A stretch of 64,000 bases of DNA, from assembly GCA_964242305.1 (NCBI GenBank), contig CAXTBB010000005.1, forward strand, positions 1 to 64,000, given 5' to 3'. Position 1 is the stretch's first letter. Each line of letters opens with the position of its first letter. The notes under the pieces were generated by a model, which worked only from the letters and a program-made list of their open reading frames with translations, was not told the origin of the DNA and did not search any database. Position numbers and translations under genes: made by a program. Origin of the DNA: DATLGB01 sp964242305 (GTDB lineage Bacteria > Actinomycetota > Thermoleophilia > Solirubrobacterales > Solirubrobacteraceae). This document shows, piece by piece, positions 42,130-51,612 of the stretch.

Positions 42130-44304
42130 ATGTCCCGTCTTCACACTTGGGCCCAGCTCGTCTGCGGCCTGCTGCTCGCCAGTCTCGCGCTGGCCGTCAC
42201 CCCGGCCTTCGCGGCCCCGACCGCGATGGTCGACCTCGGCCAGGCTTCCACCTACGCCGTGCTGAGCGGCGCCTCGGTCGGCAACACCGTCAGCGCCGCC
42301 GGCGCCCCGCACACCACGCTGCGCGGCGACCTCGGCGTCAAGGCGAACACGCAGCCGACCGGGTTCCCGCCCGGCGTGGTCACCGGCACCACCCGCGTCG
42401 GCACGCCTGCGGCCGCCGCCGCCCACGACGACCTCGTCGCGGCCTACACGGAGGTCGCCGCCCGGACCGGCGGCACCGCCCTGGCCGGCGCGCTGGCCGG
42501 AACGACGATCGCGCCGGGCCTGCACACCGTCGCCGGCGCGGTGTCGAACACGACCACCGTGACCCTCGACGGCGGGGGCGATCCGAACGCCGTCTTCGTC
42601 TTCCAGGTCAACGGCGCCATGGCCATGGCGGCCGGGAGCCACGTCGTGCTGACCAACGGCGCGCGCGCCTCACGCGTCTTCTGGCAGGTCAACGGCGCCG
42701 GCGCGATCGGCGCGAACGCCGACTTCGCCGGGACGCTGATGGCACTCGACGCCGTGGCGGTCGGGAACGGCAGCACCGTCAACGGTCGCGCGTTCGCTCG
42801 CAACGGCGCACTGACCCTCGACGCCAACCAGTTCTACAGCGCCCCGCCCGTCGTCACCCTCGCCGGCGGCGCGAACGCGACCACCACGGACACCACCCCG
42901 ACCATCAGCGGCACGACCGACGTCGAGGCGCCGGGCCACGTCACCGTGACCGTCGCCGGGCAGACCCTCACCGCCACGCCGACTGACGGTGCCTGGTCGG
43001 TGACGTCCGCCCTCCTGGCCAACGGCACCTATCCGATCACCGCCTCCGTCGTCGACGGCGCCGGCAACCCGGGCAGCGCCGCCCAGAACCTGACCGTCGA
43101 CACCGTCCTGCCCGTCATCGGCATCGACGGCGGCGTGTCCACCACGACGAACGACCCGACCCCGGCCATCGCCGGGACCACCGACGCCGCACCGGGCACG
43201 GTCGTCCACGTGAGCGTCGACTTCCAGAGCCTCACCGCGCTCGTGCAGCCCGGGCAGACGTGGAACGTCACGCCCGCGCCCCTGACCGACGGCACCCGCA
43301 CCGTGACCGCGTCCGTGAGCGACCCCGCCGGCAACGACGGGACCGCCAGCCAGGCGCTGACCGTCGACACCGCGGCGCCGGCTCTGACCATCGCGGGCGG
43401 TGCCACCGCGTTGACCAACGACGCCACGCCGGTAGTCGGCGGGACCGCGGACGTCGCGCCCGGCACGATCGTGACCGTCACGCTCGCCGACGAGACGCTG
43501 ACCAGCGCGGTCGACGACGGCGGAGCCTGGTCGGTGACCGCGGCGAGCCTGAGCGACGGTCCGCACCGGATCGCCGTGTCGGTGTCCGACGCGGCCGGCA
43601 ACCCGGCCGGCACCAGCCAGGTGCTCACGGTGGACACCGTGGCGCCGGGCGTCGCGATCGACGGCGGTCCGACCGCCACTACGCACGACCTCACCCCGAC
43701 CGTCACGGGGACCTCCGACGCCGCGCCCGGCAGCACCGTCACGGTCTCGATCGCGGGGCAGGCGCTGACGACGCTGCTGCAGGCGGACGGCCGCTGGAAC
43801 GCGACGCCGGCCCCGGTGGGGGAGGGCACCTGGCCCGTGCGCGCCGCGGTCCCCGACCCGGCCGGCAACGTCGGCACGGCCGGTCAGGACCTGACCGTCG
43901 GCGCCGGCGGCCCGACGCCGACGCCGACCCCCGCACCGGCGGCGACCGTCGTCCTGCCCCCGGGCGGGGCCAAGGTCACCGCCACCGTCACCGGTGCCAC
44001 ACTCGCCACCGGCCTCGTCCTCAAGTGCCCTGCGGCCGCCACGGCGAACTGCGCCGGCAGCATGCTCGTCTACGCCAAGCCGTCCGCCAAGAAGAAGGCG
44101 GTCCGCATCGGCCGCTTCCGCTTCGACGTCAAGCCCGGCGGCAAGGCGGCCGTCGCCGTCACGCTCAACCGGCGCGGCAAGCGCCTGCTGAAGCGGGTCA
44201 AGCGACTCAAGGCGACCCTGGTGACGACCACCCGCGACGCGGCCGGACGCCTCGTCAAGACGACGTCGCACCTGACGCTGAAGGTCAGGCAGGCGAAGCG
44301 GTAA
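42130..44304 (+). CDS. Large DUF3494 surface protein with four Ig-like repeats
   Basis: The 724-residue protein has a signal peptide (cleavage near AFA), a DUF3494 solenoid (about 30-235: QASTYAVLSGASVGNTVSAA, LRGDLGVKANTQPTGFPPGV, VFWQVNGAGAIGANADFAGT), then four Ig-like repeats of about 85-90 residues. Each starts like PTISGTTDVEAPGHVTVTV and ends AGNPGSAAQNLTVDT. A Thr-Pro spacer and a Lys/Arg-rich beta domain follow (KKKAVRIGRFRFDVKPGGKA). Repeated Ig domains between a cap and a basic tail are the plan of bacterial adhesins. A strong GAAAGGTGG site lies before the ATG. It overlaps the convergent GGDEF-EAL gene by 20 bases. Confidence 0.83.
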   Translation: MSRLHTWAQLVCGLLLASLALAVTPAFAAPTAMVDLGQASTYAVLSGASVGNTVSAAGAPHTTLRGDLGVKANTQPTGFPPGVVTGTTRVGTPAAAAAHDDLVAAYTEVAARTGGTALAGALAGTTIAPGLHTVAGAVSNTTTVTLDGGGDPNAVFVFQVNGAMAMAAGSHVVLTNGARASRVFWQVNGAGAIGANADFAGTLMALDAVAVGNGSTVNGRAFARNGALTLDANQFYSAPPVVTLAGGANATTTDTTPTISGTTDVEAPGHVTVTVAGQTLTATPTDGAWSVTSALLANGTYPITASVVDGAGNPGSAAQNLTVDTVLPVIGIDGGVSTTTNDPTPAIAGTTDAAPGTVVHVSVDFQSLTALVQPGQTWNVTPAPLTDGTRTVTASVSDPAGNDGTASQALTVDTAAPALTIAGGATALTNDATPVVGGTADVAPGTIVTVTLADETLTSAVDDGGAWSVTAASLSDGPHRIAVSVSDAAGNPAGTSQVLTVDTVAPGVAIDGGPTATTHDLTPTVTGTSDAAPGSTVTVSIAGQALTTLLQADGRWNATPAPVGEGTWPVRAAVPDPAGNVGTAGQDLTVGAGGPTPTPTPAPAATVVLPPGGAKVTATVTGATLATGLVLKCPAAATANCAGSMLVYAKPSAKKKAVRIGRFRFDVKPGGKAAVAVTLNRRGKRLLKRVKRLKATLVTTTRDAAGRLVKTTSHLTLKVRQAKR

Positions 44305-46558
44305 CGAGCCCGGGCGTGGCCCGCAGCCGATCGATGAGATCGGCGGCGGGCACCGGGCGCCCGAAGTGATAGCCCTGGGCGAGGTCGCAGCCGGACGCGT
44401 CGAGGGCGTCGTGCACGGCCCCGTGCTCGACGCCCTCGGCAACGACCTGGAGGCCGAGGGCGTGGGCCAGCGCGATGGTGGAGCGGACGATCGCGGCGCT
44501 GCGGTCGTCCTCGCGCATGCGGGAGATGAACGACCGGTCGATCTTGAGCACGTCGACCGGCAGGTCGCGCAGATAGGCGAGCGCGCAGTAGCCGGTGCCG
44601 TAGTCGTCGACCGCGATCCGCAGGCCGAGCCGCTTGAGCCGCTCGAGCACCGAGCGCGCGCGCTCCGGATCCGTCATCAGGACGCTCTCGGTGATCTCGA
44701 GCTCGAGCGCGTCGACCGGGACGGCGTGCTCGGAGAGCAGCGCGGCGATCCGCTCGGCGAGGTTGTCGTCGAGCAGATCGGAGGCCGACAGGTTGACGGC
44801 GACCCCGATCACCACGCCGTTCGCGCGCCAGGCCGCGAGCTGCTCGATGGCGGTTCGGAGCACGATGCGCGTGACGGGGGCCATCAGCCCGCTCTGCTCC
44901 ATGAGCGGGAGGAAGGCGTCCGGATACAGCAGCCCGCGGGTCGGGTGCTGCCAGCGCAGGAGCGCCTCGGCACCCACGATCGCGCCCGTGGCGACGTCCA
45001 CCTTCGGCTGGTAGTGGAGGCGGAATTGCCCGTGGACGATCGCCGCGTCGAGATCCTGGATGAGCTCGAGGCGCGCACGGTTGGCCTCGTCGAGCTGGGG
45101 GTCGTAGTGGGCGACGCTCGTTCCTCCCGATCGCGCGGCGAACAGGGCGATGTCGGCTCGGCGCAGCAGCTCCGGCACGCTGATCTCGCCGCCGCGGCTC
45201 TCCACGATGCCGGCGCTCGCGTCGACGCGGATCTGCGTGCCCGCGACCGTGACGGGCTGACGGACGCGCTCGAGGATCCGGTCGGCGCAGGTCGAGGCGT
45301 CCTCGTCGGTGCCGAGTGAGAAGAGCAGCGCGAACTCGTCCCCGCCGAGCCGGACGAGCAGGTCGGGGAGGGACACGCGGGTAGCCAGCCGGCGAGCGGT
45401 CTCGCGAAGCAGCTCGTCGCCGGCGTGGTGGCCGAGCGAGTCGTTGAACCGCTTGAAGTCGTCGAGGTCGACCAGCATCAGCGCGAGCCGGTCCGGCGCC
45501 TTCGCCTCGGCCAGCCGTCTGTCCCCGTGCTCGAACAGGCCGCGCCGGTTGCCGTACCCGGTCAGCTCGTCGGTGACGGATTGCCGGTGGGCGTCCGAGA
45601 GCCGCCGGACCTCGCGGAAGGTGCTGAGGTTCCGGGTGGCTGCGAGCACGAACGTCAGCGTCGCGAGCCCGACCGCCGGGAAGGCCAGCGGATGGATCGA
45701 GGAGGCGACGAGCACGGTGACCGCCGTCACCGTCGCCAGGGCGGGAACGGCCAGCATGGTCGGGGAGCGGCTCGGGCCTCGCACGCGTCCTCGCTCGGGG
45801 CGCCACAGCCCGAGCCCGACGACGCACATCCCGACGATCCACAGCGAGCTCCACCAGGCCCCGATCGCGAACGTCCCAGCCGCGACGCTCAGGGCGTAGA
45901 ACACGTCGGCGGCGCAGAAGAGGCCCAGCCCGACGCCCACCCACAGCCACATGGAGCCGTCACCGAGGCCGTATGCCGCGAAGACACCGAAGACCATCGC
46001 GATGAGCAGCAGGTCGCCGATCGAGAAGGACGCCCCGACCACCACGGTGCTGAGGTCGCTGGCGGAGCTGGTGAAGGCCGGGCTGAGGATGGCGGCCAGC
46101 GCGGTCGCCGCGCCCGCGGCGCCGAGGGCCCCGTCCAGCCACAGGCCCCGGCGGGCCGGCAGTCCGTCGCGGCGGAGCAGGCACAGGGCGCCGAGACCGA
46201 CGCACGGATAGAAGGCGAGGTCCATGATGTCCGCCGGCGACGGAACGGGCGGATGGGCCTGATGCTGGACCCACCCCACGTAGATCGCGTTGCCGGCGGC
46301 GAAGCAGATCATCGACGCGGCGAACCAGGCCGCCCCGGATCCGCGCGAGCCGCCCTGCCGCGCCCGCAGCAGGCAGGCGACGATCGGCGGCAGCACGAGC
46401 AGGGTCGTGATCCAGGACACCCAATCGCCGTTGAGCGGCGTCGCTCGCGCTGCGAGCCAGATCGCCAGCCCGATGTCCGCGACCAGCGCCGCCGCACCGG
46501 CCAACCTGCCCGCCCGGCATTTCAGTCCGGCGGCAAGCGTGCGTCGAGGCGCTCCCAT
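44285..46558 (-). CDS. Membrane GGDEF-EAL protein
   Basis: The 757-residue protein starts MGAPRRTLAAGLKCRAGRLA, then has about nine or ten membrane helices (residues 20-300) resembling a MASE-type sensor. A GGDEF domain (LMLVDLDDFKRFNDSLGHHA, RLGGDEFALLFSL) and an EAL domain (VGAEALLRWQHPTRGLLY, LEITESVLMTD, AVDDYGTGYCALAYL, VVAEGVEHG) follow. Both active-site motifs are intact, so it could make and degrade c-di-GMP. It starts four bases after the stop of the sigma-like gene and is probably translated with it. No strong ribosome-binding site is seen, fitting coupling. Confidence 0.87.
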   Translation of the reverse strand: MGAPRRTLAAGLKCRAGRLAGAAALVADIGLAIWLAARATPLNGDWVSWITTLLVLPPIVACLLRARQGGSRGSGAAWFAASMICFAAGNAIYVGWVQHQAHPPVPSPADIMDLAFYPCVGLGALCLLRRDGLPARRGLWLDGALGAAGAATALAAILSPAFTSSASDLSTVVVGASFSIGDLLLIAMVFGVFAAYGLGDGSMWLWVGVGLGLFCAADVFYALSVAAGTFAIGAWWSSLWIVGMCVVGLGLWRPERGRVRGPSRSPTMLAVPALATVTAVTVLVASSIHPLAFPAVGLATLTFVLAATRNLSTFREVRRLSDAHRQSVTDELTGYGNRRGLFEHGDRRLAEAKAPDRLALMLVDLDDFKRFNDSLGHHAGDELLRETARRLATRVSLPDLLVRLGGDEFALLFSLGTDEDASTCADRILERVRQPVTVAGTQIRVDASAGIVESRGGEISVPELLRRADIALFAARSGGTSVAHYDPQLDEANRARLELIQDLDAAIVHGQFRLHYQPKVDVATGAIVGAEALLRWQHPTRGLLYPDAFLPLMEQSGLMAPVTRIVLRTAIEQLAAWRANGVVIGVAVNLSASDLLDDNLAERIAALLSEHAVPVDALELEITESVLMTDPERARSVLERLKRLGLRIAVDDYGTGYCALAYLRDLPVDVLKIDRSFISRMREDDRSAAIVRSTIALAHALGLQVVAEGVEHGAVHDALDASGCDLAQGYHFGRPVPAADLIDRLRATPGLVTASPA

Positions 46559-46562
46559 TCCG

Positions 46563-47069
46563 CTATTCGGACGAGGCGTCCAGCGGCATCTCGGTGATGA
46601 ACTTCCGCAGCCAGCGCGAGAAGTCGGTGCCCGGCGTGTAGGTCGGAAGGGCGTCCTGGAGCGAGTCCATGACACGTGGGACGAGCTGGTGCGCCTCGGT
46701 CCGGCTGTTGAGACGGGTGGTCAGCTGGACGAGCACCTGCGCGTAGCAGCGCCACCGCAGCTCGGTCGACGCCGCCGGATCGTGCTCGTTGGCGCGGGCG
46801 ATGATGTCCCCCATGGACAGGTCGGCCAGCGACACGTCGACCGGGGGCATGTGCTGCTCGAGATACGCGCCGGGGATCGTGCCGCCGGGCATCTGCGAGC
46901 GCAGGATGGGCCGGCGCTGCATGAGCACCTCGGTGCTCGGCTCTTCCTCGCCTTTCCGGCTGTCGACCACGACGGAGGTCCAGGGATCGGAGGCGTACTG
47001 CTCGCGCAGCGCCGCCAGGACGTCGGCGTCGGTGTCGGAGGGGACCACGTAGTAGGACATGGTCGGCAT
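46563..47069 (-). CDS. Orphan sigma-70 region 2-like protein
   Basis: The 168-residue protein is of unknown function. Residues about 95-160 resemble the helical region 2 of ECF sigma factors: RANEHDPAASTELRWRCYAQ, then VLVQLTTRLNSRTEAHQLVP, then LPTYTPGTDFSRWLRKFI. There is no region 4, so it cannot recognise a -35 box alone. The N-terminal half has DVLAALREQYASDPWTSVVV and DSRKGEEE, a short module I associate with actinobacterial regulators. It might act as a decoy or modulator of RNA polymerase, or simply share the fold. The ATG at 47069 lies seven bases after a GCCGATGC element. It is transcribed before the GGDEF-EAL gene. Confidence 0.5.
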   Translation of the reverse strand: MPTMSYYVVPSDTDADVLAALREQYASDPWTSVVVDSRKGEEEPSTEVLMQRRPILRSQMPGGTIPGAYLEQHMPPVDVSLADLSMGDIIARANEHDPAASTELRWRCYAQVLVQLTTRLNSRTEAHQLVPRVMDSLQDALPTYTPGTDFSRWLRKFITEMPLDASSE

Positions 47070-47076
47070 AGAGGGA

Positions 47077-47104
47077 GCATCGGCGGCGCGCGCGGCCGGG
47101 GACA
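47077..47104 (-). promoter_or_regulatory. FliA-like promoter of the sigma-like/GGDEF-EAL unit
   Basis: GCCGATGC on the reverse strand (47084-47077) ends seven bases before the ATG at 47069. The -35 position reads TGTCC (47104-47100), a poor match. The -10 and its distance to the start codon equal those of the other leaderless candidates. Confidence 0.4.
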
Positions 47105-47124
47105 TCCCTCAAATGGGGGATGCG

Positions 47125-47826
47125 TCAGGGCTGGGGCGTGATCTCGCCGGCGCTCAGGGCCAGGGCGACGGCGTGGACCCGGGTGCTGGCGCCCAGCTTG
47201 CGCATCGCGTTGCGGACGTGGGTGCGGATGGTCTCGGGCGACAGGAACAGGACCTCCGCTACGTGCTCACCGGTCAGCCCGCCGGCGAGCAGTTGCAGGA
47301 TCTGGCGCTCCCGCGGCGTGAGGCGATCCGTCGGCTCCGACGCCTGGAGCCGGGCCGCGACCGCGGGATCCACGTACACGCCGCCGGACGCGACGGCCGC
47401 GATCGCGGCGATCAGCTCCTCGGTGCCTCCGTCCTTGAGGACGAACCCCCGTGCCCCGTGCCCGGCCGCCGCCTCGATCTCCGTGCGGTCGGCCATCCCC
47501 GTGTAGAGCACGACGCCGGCGTCCGGGTCGCCCGCCAGGATCCGCTCCACGGCGGACAGCCCGAGCGCGCCGTCCACCACCGTCACGTGGGGCAGCCGGT
47601 CCGCGCACATGCGAATGCCTTCGTCCGCGGTGCCGGCCACGCCCGCGATCTCGATCCCCGCGGCGCGCAGGAGCAGCTCCAGGCCCTTGCGCAGGGCCAG
47701 GTGGTTCTCGACGAGCAGGACCGCGGTGCGAACGTCATGCGGCGGCCCGTCCGCGGGTCGGTCCACGCGCTCCACCCGGCTGAGGAGCGTTCCTGCCGCC
47801 GGCATTCGCGACGCACTGCCGGGCAC
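47125..47826 (-). CDS. NarL/LuxR-family response regulator
   Basis: The 233-residue protein has a receiver (AVLLVENHLALRKGLELLLR, VTVVDGALGLSAVERIL with the acceptor Asp, GFVLKDGGTEEL with the Lys) and a LuxR helix-turn-helix (LTPRERQILQLLAGGLTGEH, VLFLSPETIRTHVRNAMRKL). One of the two acidic residues at the start of the receiver is asparagine (VENH), which may change metal binding. GTG at 47826 is chosen because GAGAGG stands five bases before it; the frame stays open up to 47910. No cognate kinase is adjacent in the same orientation. Confidence 0.82.
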   Translation of the reverse strand: MPGSASRMPAAGTLLSRVERVDRPADGPPHDVRTAVLLVENHLALRKGLELLLRAAGIEIAGVAGTADEGIRMCADRLPHVTVVDGALGLSAVERILAGDPDAGVVLYTGMADRTEIEAAAGHGARGFVLKDGGTEELIAAIAAVASGGVYVDPAVAARLQASEPTDRLTPRERQILQLLAGGLTGEHVAEVLFLSPETIRTHVRNAMRKLGASTRVHAVALALSAGEITPQP

Positions 47827-47922
47827 GGCGGCCTCTCGATTTTCCCCGTGCTCAGAGGATGGGGACCCCGGACCGGAACACGGGTCAGTAGCCGGGACCG
47901 ATTCCCCCATTGTAGGTGGACT

Positions 47923-48576
47923 TCAGCGCTCCCCGGCGGCCTGGACGAGCAGGGCGATCTGGACGCGGTTGTCGACGTCGAGCTTCTCGAACAGGCGGGA
48001 GACGTGCCCCTTGACGGTGGGCACCGAGAGATGCAGGGCGGCGGCGATCTCGGCGTTGCCGTGCCCGCGGCCGACGGCGAGCGCGACGTCGTGCTCGCGC
48101 GGGCTGAGGGTGGCCATCAGCTCGCGCGCGGTGTCGGCCCGCGCGCCCGCGTCCGTATCGCCGGCCACCATGGCGATGAGCCGGCGGGTGACGGTGGGGG
48201 AGAGCATCCCGTCGCCGGCGTGGACGAGCTCGATCGCGCGGACGATGTCGGCCGGCGGCGTGTCCTTGAGCAGGAAGCCGGCGGCGCCGGCCTGCAGCGC
48301 GCGCAGGACGAGCTCGTCGGCGTCGAAGGTGGTGAGCACCACCACGGCCGGCGGGTCGGGCTGGGCGGCCACCAGCCGCGTGGCCGCGACCCCGTCGAGG
48401 TGCGGCATGCGAACGTCCATGAGGACGACGTCGGGCCGGTGGCGGTCGAGCGCGCCGAGCACCTCGCGGCCGTCGGCCGCCTCGCCGACGACCTCGAGGC
48501 TGGACGCGCCGGCGAGCATCATCCGCAGCCCGGAGCGCACGAGCGCGTCGTCGTCGACGAGCAGGACGCGGATCAT
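47923..48576 (-). CDS. Two-component response regulator (NarL family)
   Basis: The 217-residue protein is canonical: IRVLLVDDDALVRSGLRMML, VVLMDVRMPHLDGVAAT with the phospho-acceptor, AGFLLKDTPPADIVRAI, then LSPREHDVALAVGRGHGNAE and ALHLSVPTVKGHVSRLFEKL. Its ATG overlaps the stop of the kinase gene by four bases, so the pair is co-expressed. It likely controls the divergent ABC exporter genes, as in actinobacterial drug-resistance modules. Confidence 0.92.
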   Translation of the reverse strand: MIRVLLVDDDALVRSGLRMMLAGASSLEVVGEAADGREVLGALDRHRPDVVLMDVRMPHLDGVAATRLVAAQPDPPAVVVLTTFDADELVLRALQAGAAGFLLKDTPPADIVRAIELVHAGDGMLSPTVTRRLIAMVAGDTDAGARADTARELMATLSPREHDVALAVGRGHGNAEIAAALHLSVPTVKGHVSRLFEKLDVDNRVQIALLVQAAGER

Positions 48577-49736
48577 CGCGGCAGCCGAGCCCGCAGGACG
48601 AAGGCGCCCGCCGGGTCGACGCCCGACTCCAGCTCGCCGCCGGCGAGCGTCACGCGCTCGGTCAGCCCGATGAGCCCGGTGCCCGCGCCGGGAAGCGCCG
48701 GCGCCGTTGCGACGGCCACCGGAGCCAGGCTGCGCAGCTCCACCAGCAGGTCCCGGTCGGGTGCCCGGATGGTGAGGGTCACGGCCGCGCCCGGCGCGTG
48801 CTTACGGGCGTTGGTCAGTCCCTCCTGCGCGATGCGATAAGCGGTGCGGCCGGCGGCGTCGGTGGGCTCCGCGTCGCCGAGGTCGATGTGCGTGGCGATC
48901 CGCATGCCGGCCGCGCGCGACTCCTCGACGAGGGCGGGCACGTCGGCGAGCGTGGGCTGGGGCGGTTGCACCGGATCCTGCGGGCCGTCCTCGCGCAGGA
49001 CGCCGATGACGCTGCGCAGCTCGGTGAGCGCCGTGCGCGCGCTCGCCCGGATCACCGCGGCCGCTTCGGCGACCTCCGCCGGCGAGGCGTCGGGACGGAA
49101 CTCGAGCGCACCGGCGTGGACGGACAACAGCGACAGGCGGTGGGCGAGCACGTCGTGCATCTCGCGGGCGATCCGCCGCCGCTCCGCTGAGCGCGCCTCG
49201 TCGCCGGCGCGCTCGGCCTGGTCCTGCAGCTCGTGCACGAGCGCGCGCCGCGCGCGGACGAAGAGCCCGAAGCCCACCGCCGCGCCCACGACGCTCAGCC
49301 CCGCCACGAACTCCCGCTGCAGCGTCTGGGGGCCGCGGTAGAGCAGCGGGTTGGTGATGACCGAGAGGACGGTGAGCGCGACGGAGGCGGCGAGCGCGCG
49401 GCCGCGGGCGCGGATCGCAGCGTTGAAGACGGAGACGAACGACACCGGGGCGAGCAGGACGGAAACGGCTCCGACGCCGATCCCGACCGCGCCTGGGTGG
49501 CTTCGCCGCCACCGCAGCGCGACCACCGTCCCGATCACTGCCGCGATGGCCACGGGTCGAAGCCACGGCGCGTGCAGGTCCCACGTGTCCACCAGGTTCA
49601 CCGTGCTGATGGCGAACGCGACGAAGTACAGCGCGGCGTCGGCGATCCGGTCGCCGCGGGAACGGTGCGCGTCCGGTGGATCGATCACCGCGGCCGGCAG
49701 CGCCGACGGGATCCATCCGGTGAGGCGACGGGCCAT
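48573..49736 (-). CDS. Sensor histidine kinase (HisKA_3/NarX type)
   Basis: The 387-residue protein has four or five N-terminal membrane helices (about 30-170), a dimerisation domain with the phosphorylated histidine in RRIAREMHDVLAHRLSLLSV, and an ATPase domain (YRIAQEGLTNARKHAPGAA, GTGLIGLTERVTLAGGELES). It has little extracytoplasmic sequence, so it probably senses membrane state or a membrane-active compound. The start at 49736 is divergent from the ABC genes with a 129-base gap. Confidence 0.9.
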   Translation of the reverse strand: MARRLTGWIPSALPAAVIDPPDAHRSRGDRIADAALYFVAFAISTVNLVDTWDLHAPWLRPVAIAAVIGTVVALRWRRSHPGAVGIGVGAVSVLLAPVSFVSVFNAAIRARGRALAASVALTVLSVITNPLLYRGPQTLQREFVAGLSVVGAAVGFGLFVRARRALVHELQDQAERAGDEARSAERRRIAREMHDVLAHRLSLLSVHAGALEFRPDASPAEVAEAAAVIRASARTALTELRSVIGVLREDGPQDPVQPPQPTLADVPALVEESRAAGMRIATHIDLGDAEPTDAAGRTAYRIAQEGLTNARKHAPGAAVTLTIRAPDRDLLVELRSLAPVAVATAPALPGAGTGLIGLTERVTLAGGELESGVDPAGAFVLRARLPR

Positions 49737-49865
49737 GGCGAAAGCGTACGGACGGGCGGGCGCCGCGACCCCCTACCAAAGTCGGTGCCGGGCACCGCCG
49801 CGCGGCCCGGGAAGCGCAGCCCTCCGGCGCTGGTCGGCAGCGGTCTGAGCCGTGAGTCTGCGGAC

Positions 49866-50770
<905 letters not shown>

Positions 50771-50774
<4 letters not shown>

Positions 50775-51550
50775 CCACCACCATCCTCGCCCCACCCATC
50801 CCGGTCGACCTCGCCGGTGTCCGCACCCGCCCCGGCCTCGGCCGGCTCGTCACCGTCGAGCTGCGCAAGATCGTCGACACCCGCGCCGGCTTCTGGATGC
50901 AGCTCGCCACCGTCGCGCTCACCGTGCTCGTCGTCATCGTCCGGCTCACCACGGGCGACGCGGGCGACCACACCTTCGCGTCCGTCCTCAAAGTCGGGCT
51001 GCAGCCGGCCGCCGTCCTGCTGCCGGTCGCCGGGGTCCTGCTCGTCACGTCGGAGTGGTCGCAGCGCACCGGCATGATCACCTTCGCGCTGGTGCCGGTC
51101 CGCTCGCGCGTCGTGCTCGCGAAGCTGATCGCGAGCGTCCTCCTCGCCCTCGCGATCCTCGCCGTCAGCGTCGTCATCGTCGCCGGGGGCGTCGCGGTCG
51201 CCGGCGTCAACGGAGCCTGGACCAGCGCCGTCGCGCTGATCGGCCAGTCCGCCGTCTACCTGGCCGGCGGGATGCTGACGGGCGTCGCCTTCGGCATGCT
51301 CCTGCTCGCGTCAGCGCCCGCCATCGTGGCGCTGTTCGCCCTGCCGATCGCCTGGACGGCGGTGGCGTCGCTGTCGGTCTTCTCCGACGTCGCCCCGTGG
51401 CTGGACACCCGCCTCGCCCTCGACCCGATGCCGGAGGCGGTCATGACCGCGACGCAGTGGGCCCACGCCGGCACGGCCCTCGCGCTCTGGATGCTGCTCC
51501 CGCTCGCGCTCGGCGCCCGCCGCATCGCCCGCCGCGAGATCGCCAGCTGA
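50771..51550 (+). CDS. ABC exporter permease subunit
   Basis: The 259-residue protein has six predicted membrane helices, starting after a cytoplasmic segment with LVTVELRKIVDTRAGFWMQL, the usual first motif of ABC-2 type permeases. Other helices include ILAVSVVIVAGGVAVAGV and LALWMLLPLALGARRIA. It forms the membrane channel with the ATPase encoded immediately upstream. Expression is probably induced through the divergent kinase/regulator pair. Its stop is 62 bases before the GGDEF/HD-GYP gene. Confidence 0.82.
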
Positions 51551-51579
51551 ACCGCAGGACGGGTCGCGGCGCCGGGACT

Positions 51580-51606
51580 TCAGCCAACTGGCGCCGCGGC
51601 CGATAC
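51580..51606 (+). promoter_or_regulatory. FliA-like promoter of the GGDEF/HD-GYP gene
   Basis: TCAG (51580-51583), 15 bases and GCCGATAC (51599-51606), then six bases to the ATG at 51613. The -10 differs from GCCGATAA in one base. No ribosome-binding site fits between, so leaderless translation is likely. Confidence 0.55.
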
Positions 51607-51612
51607 CAACAG

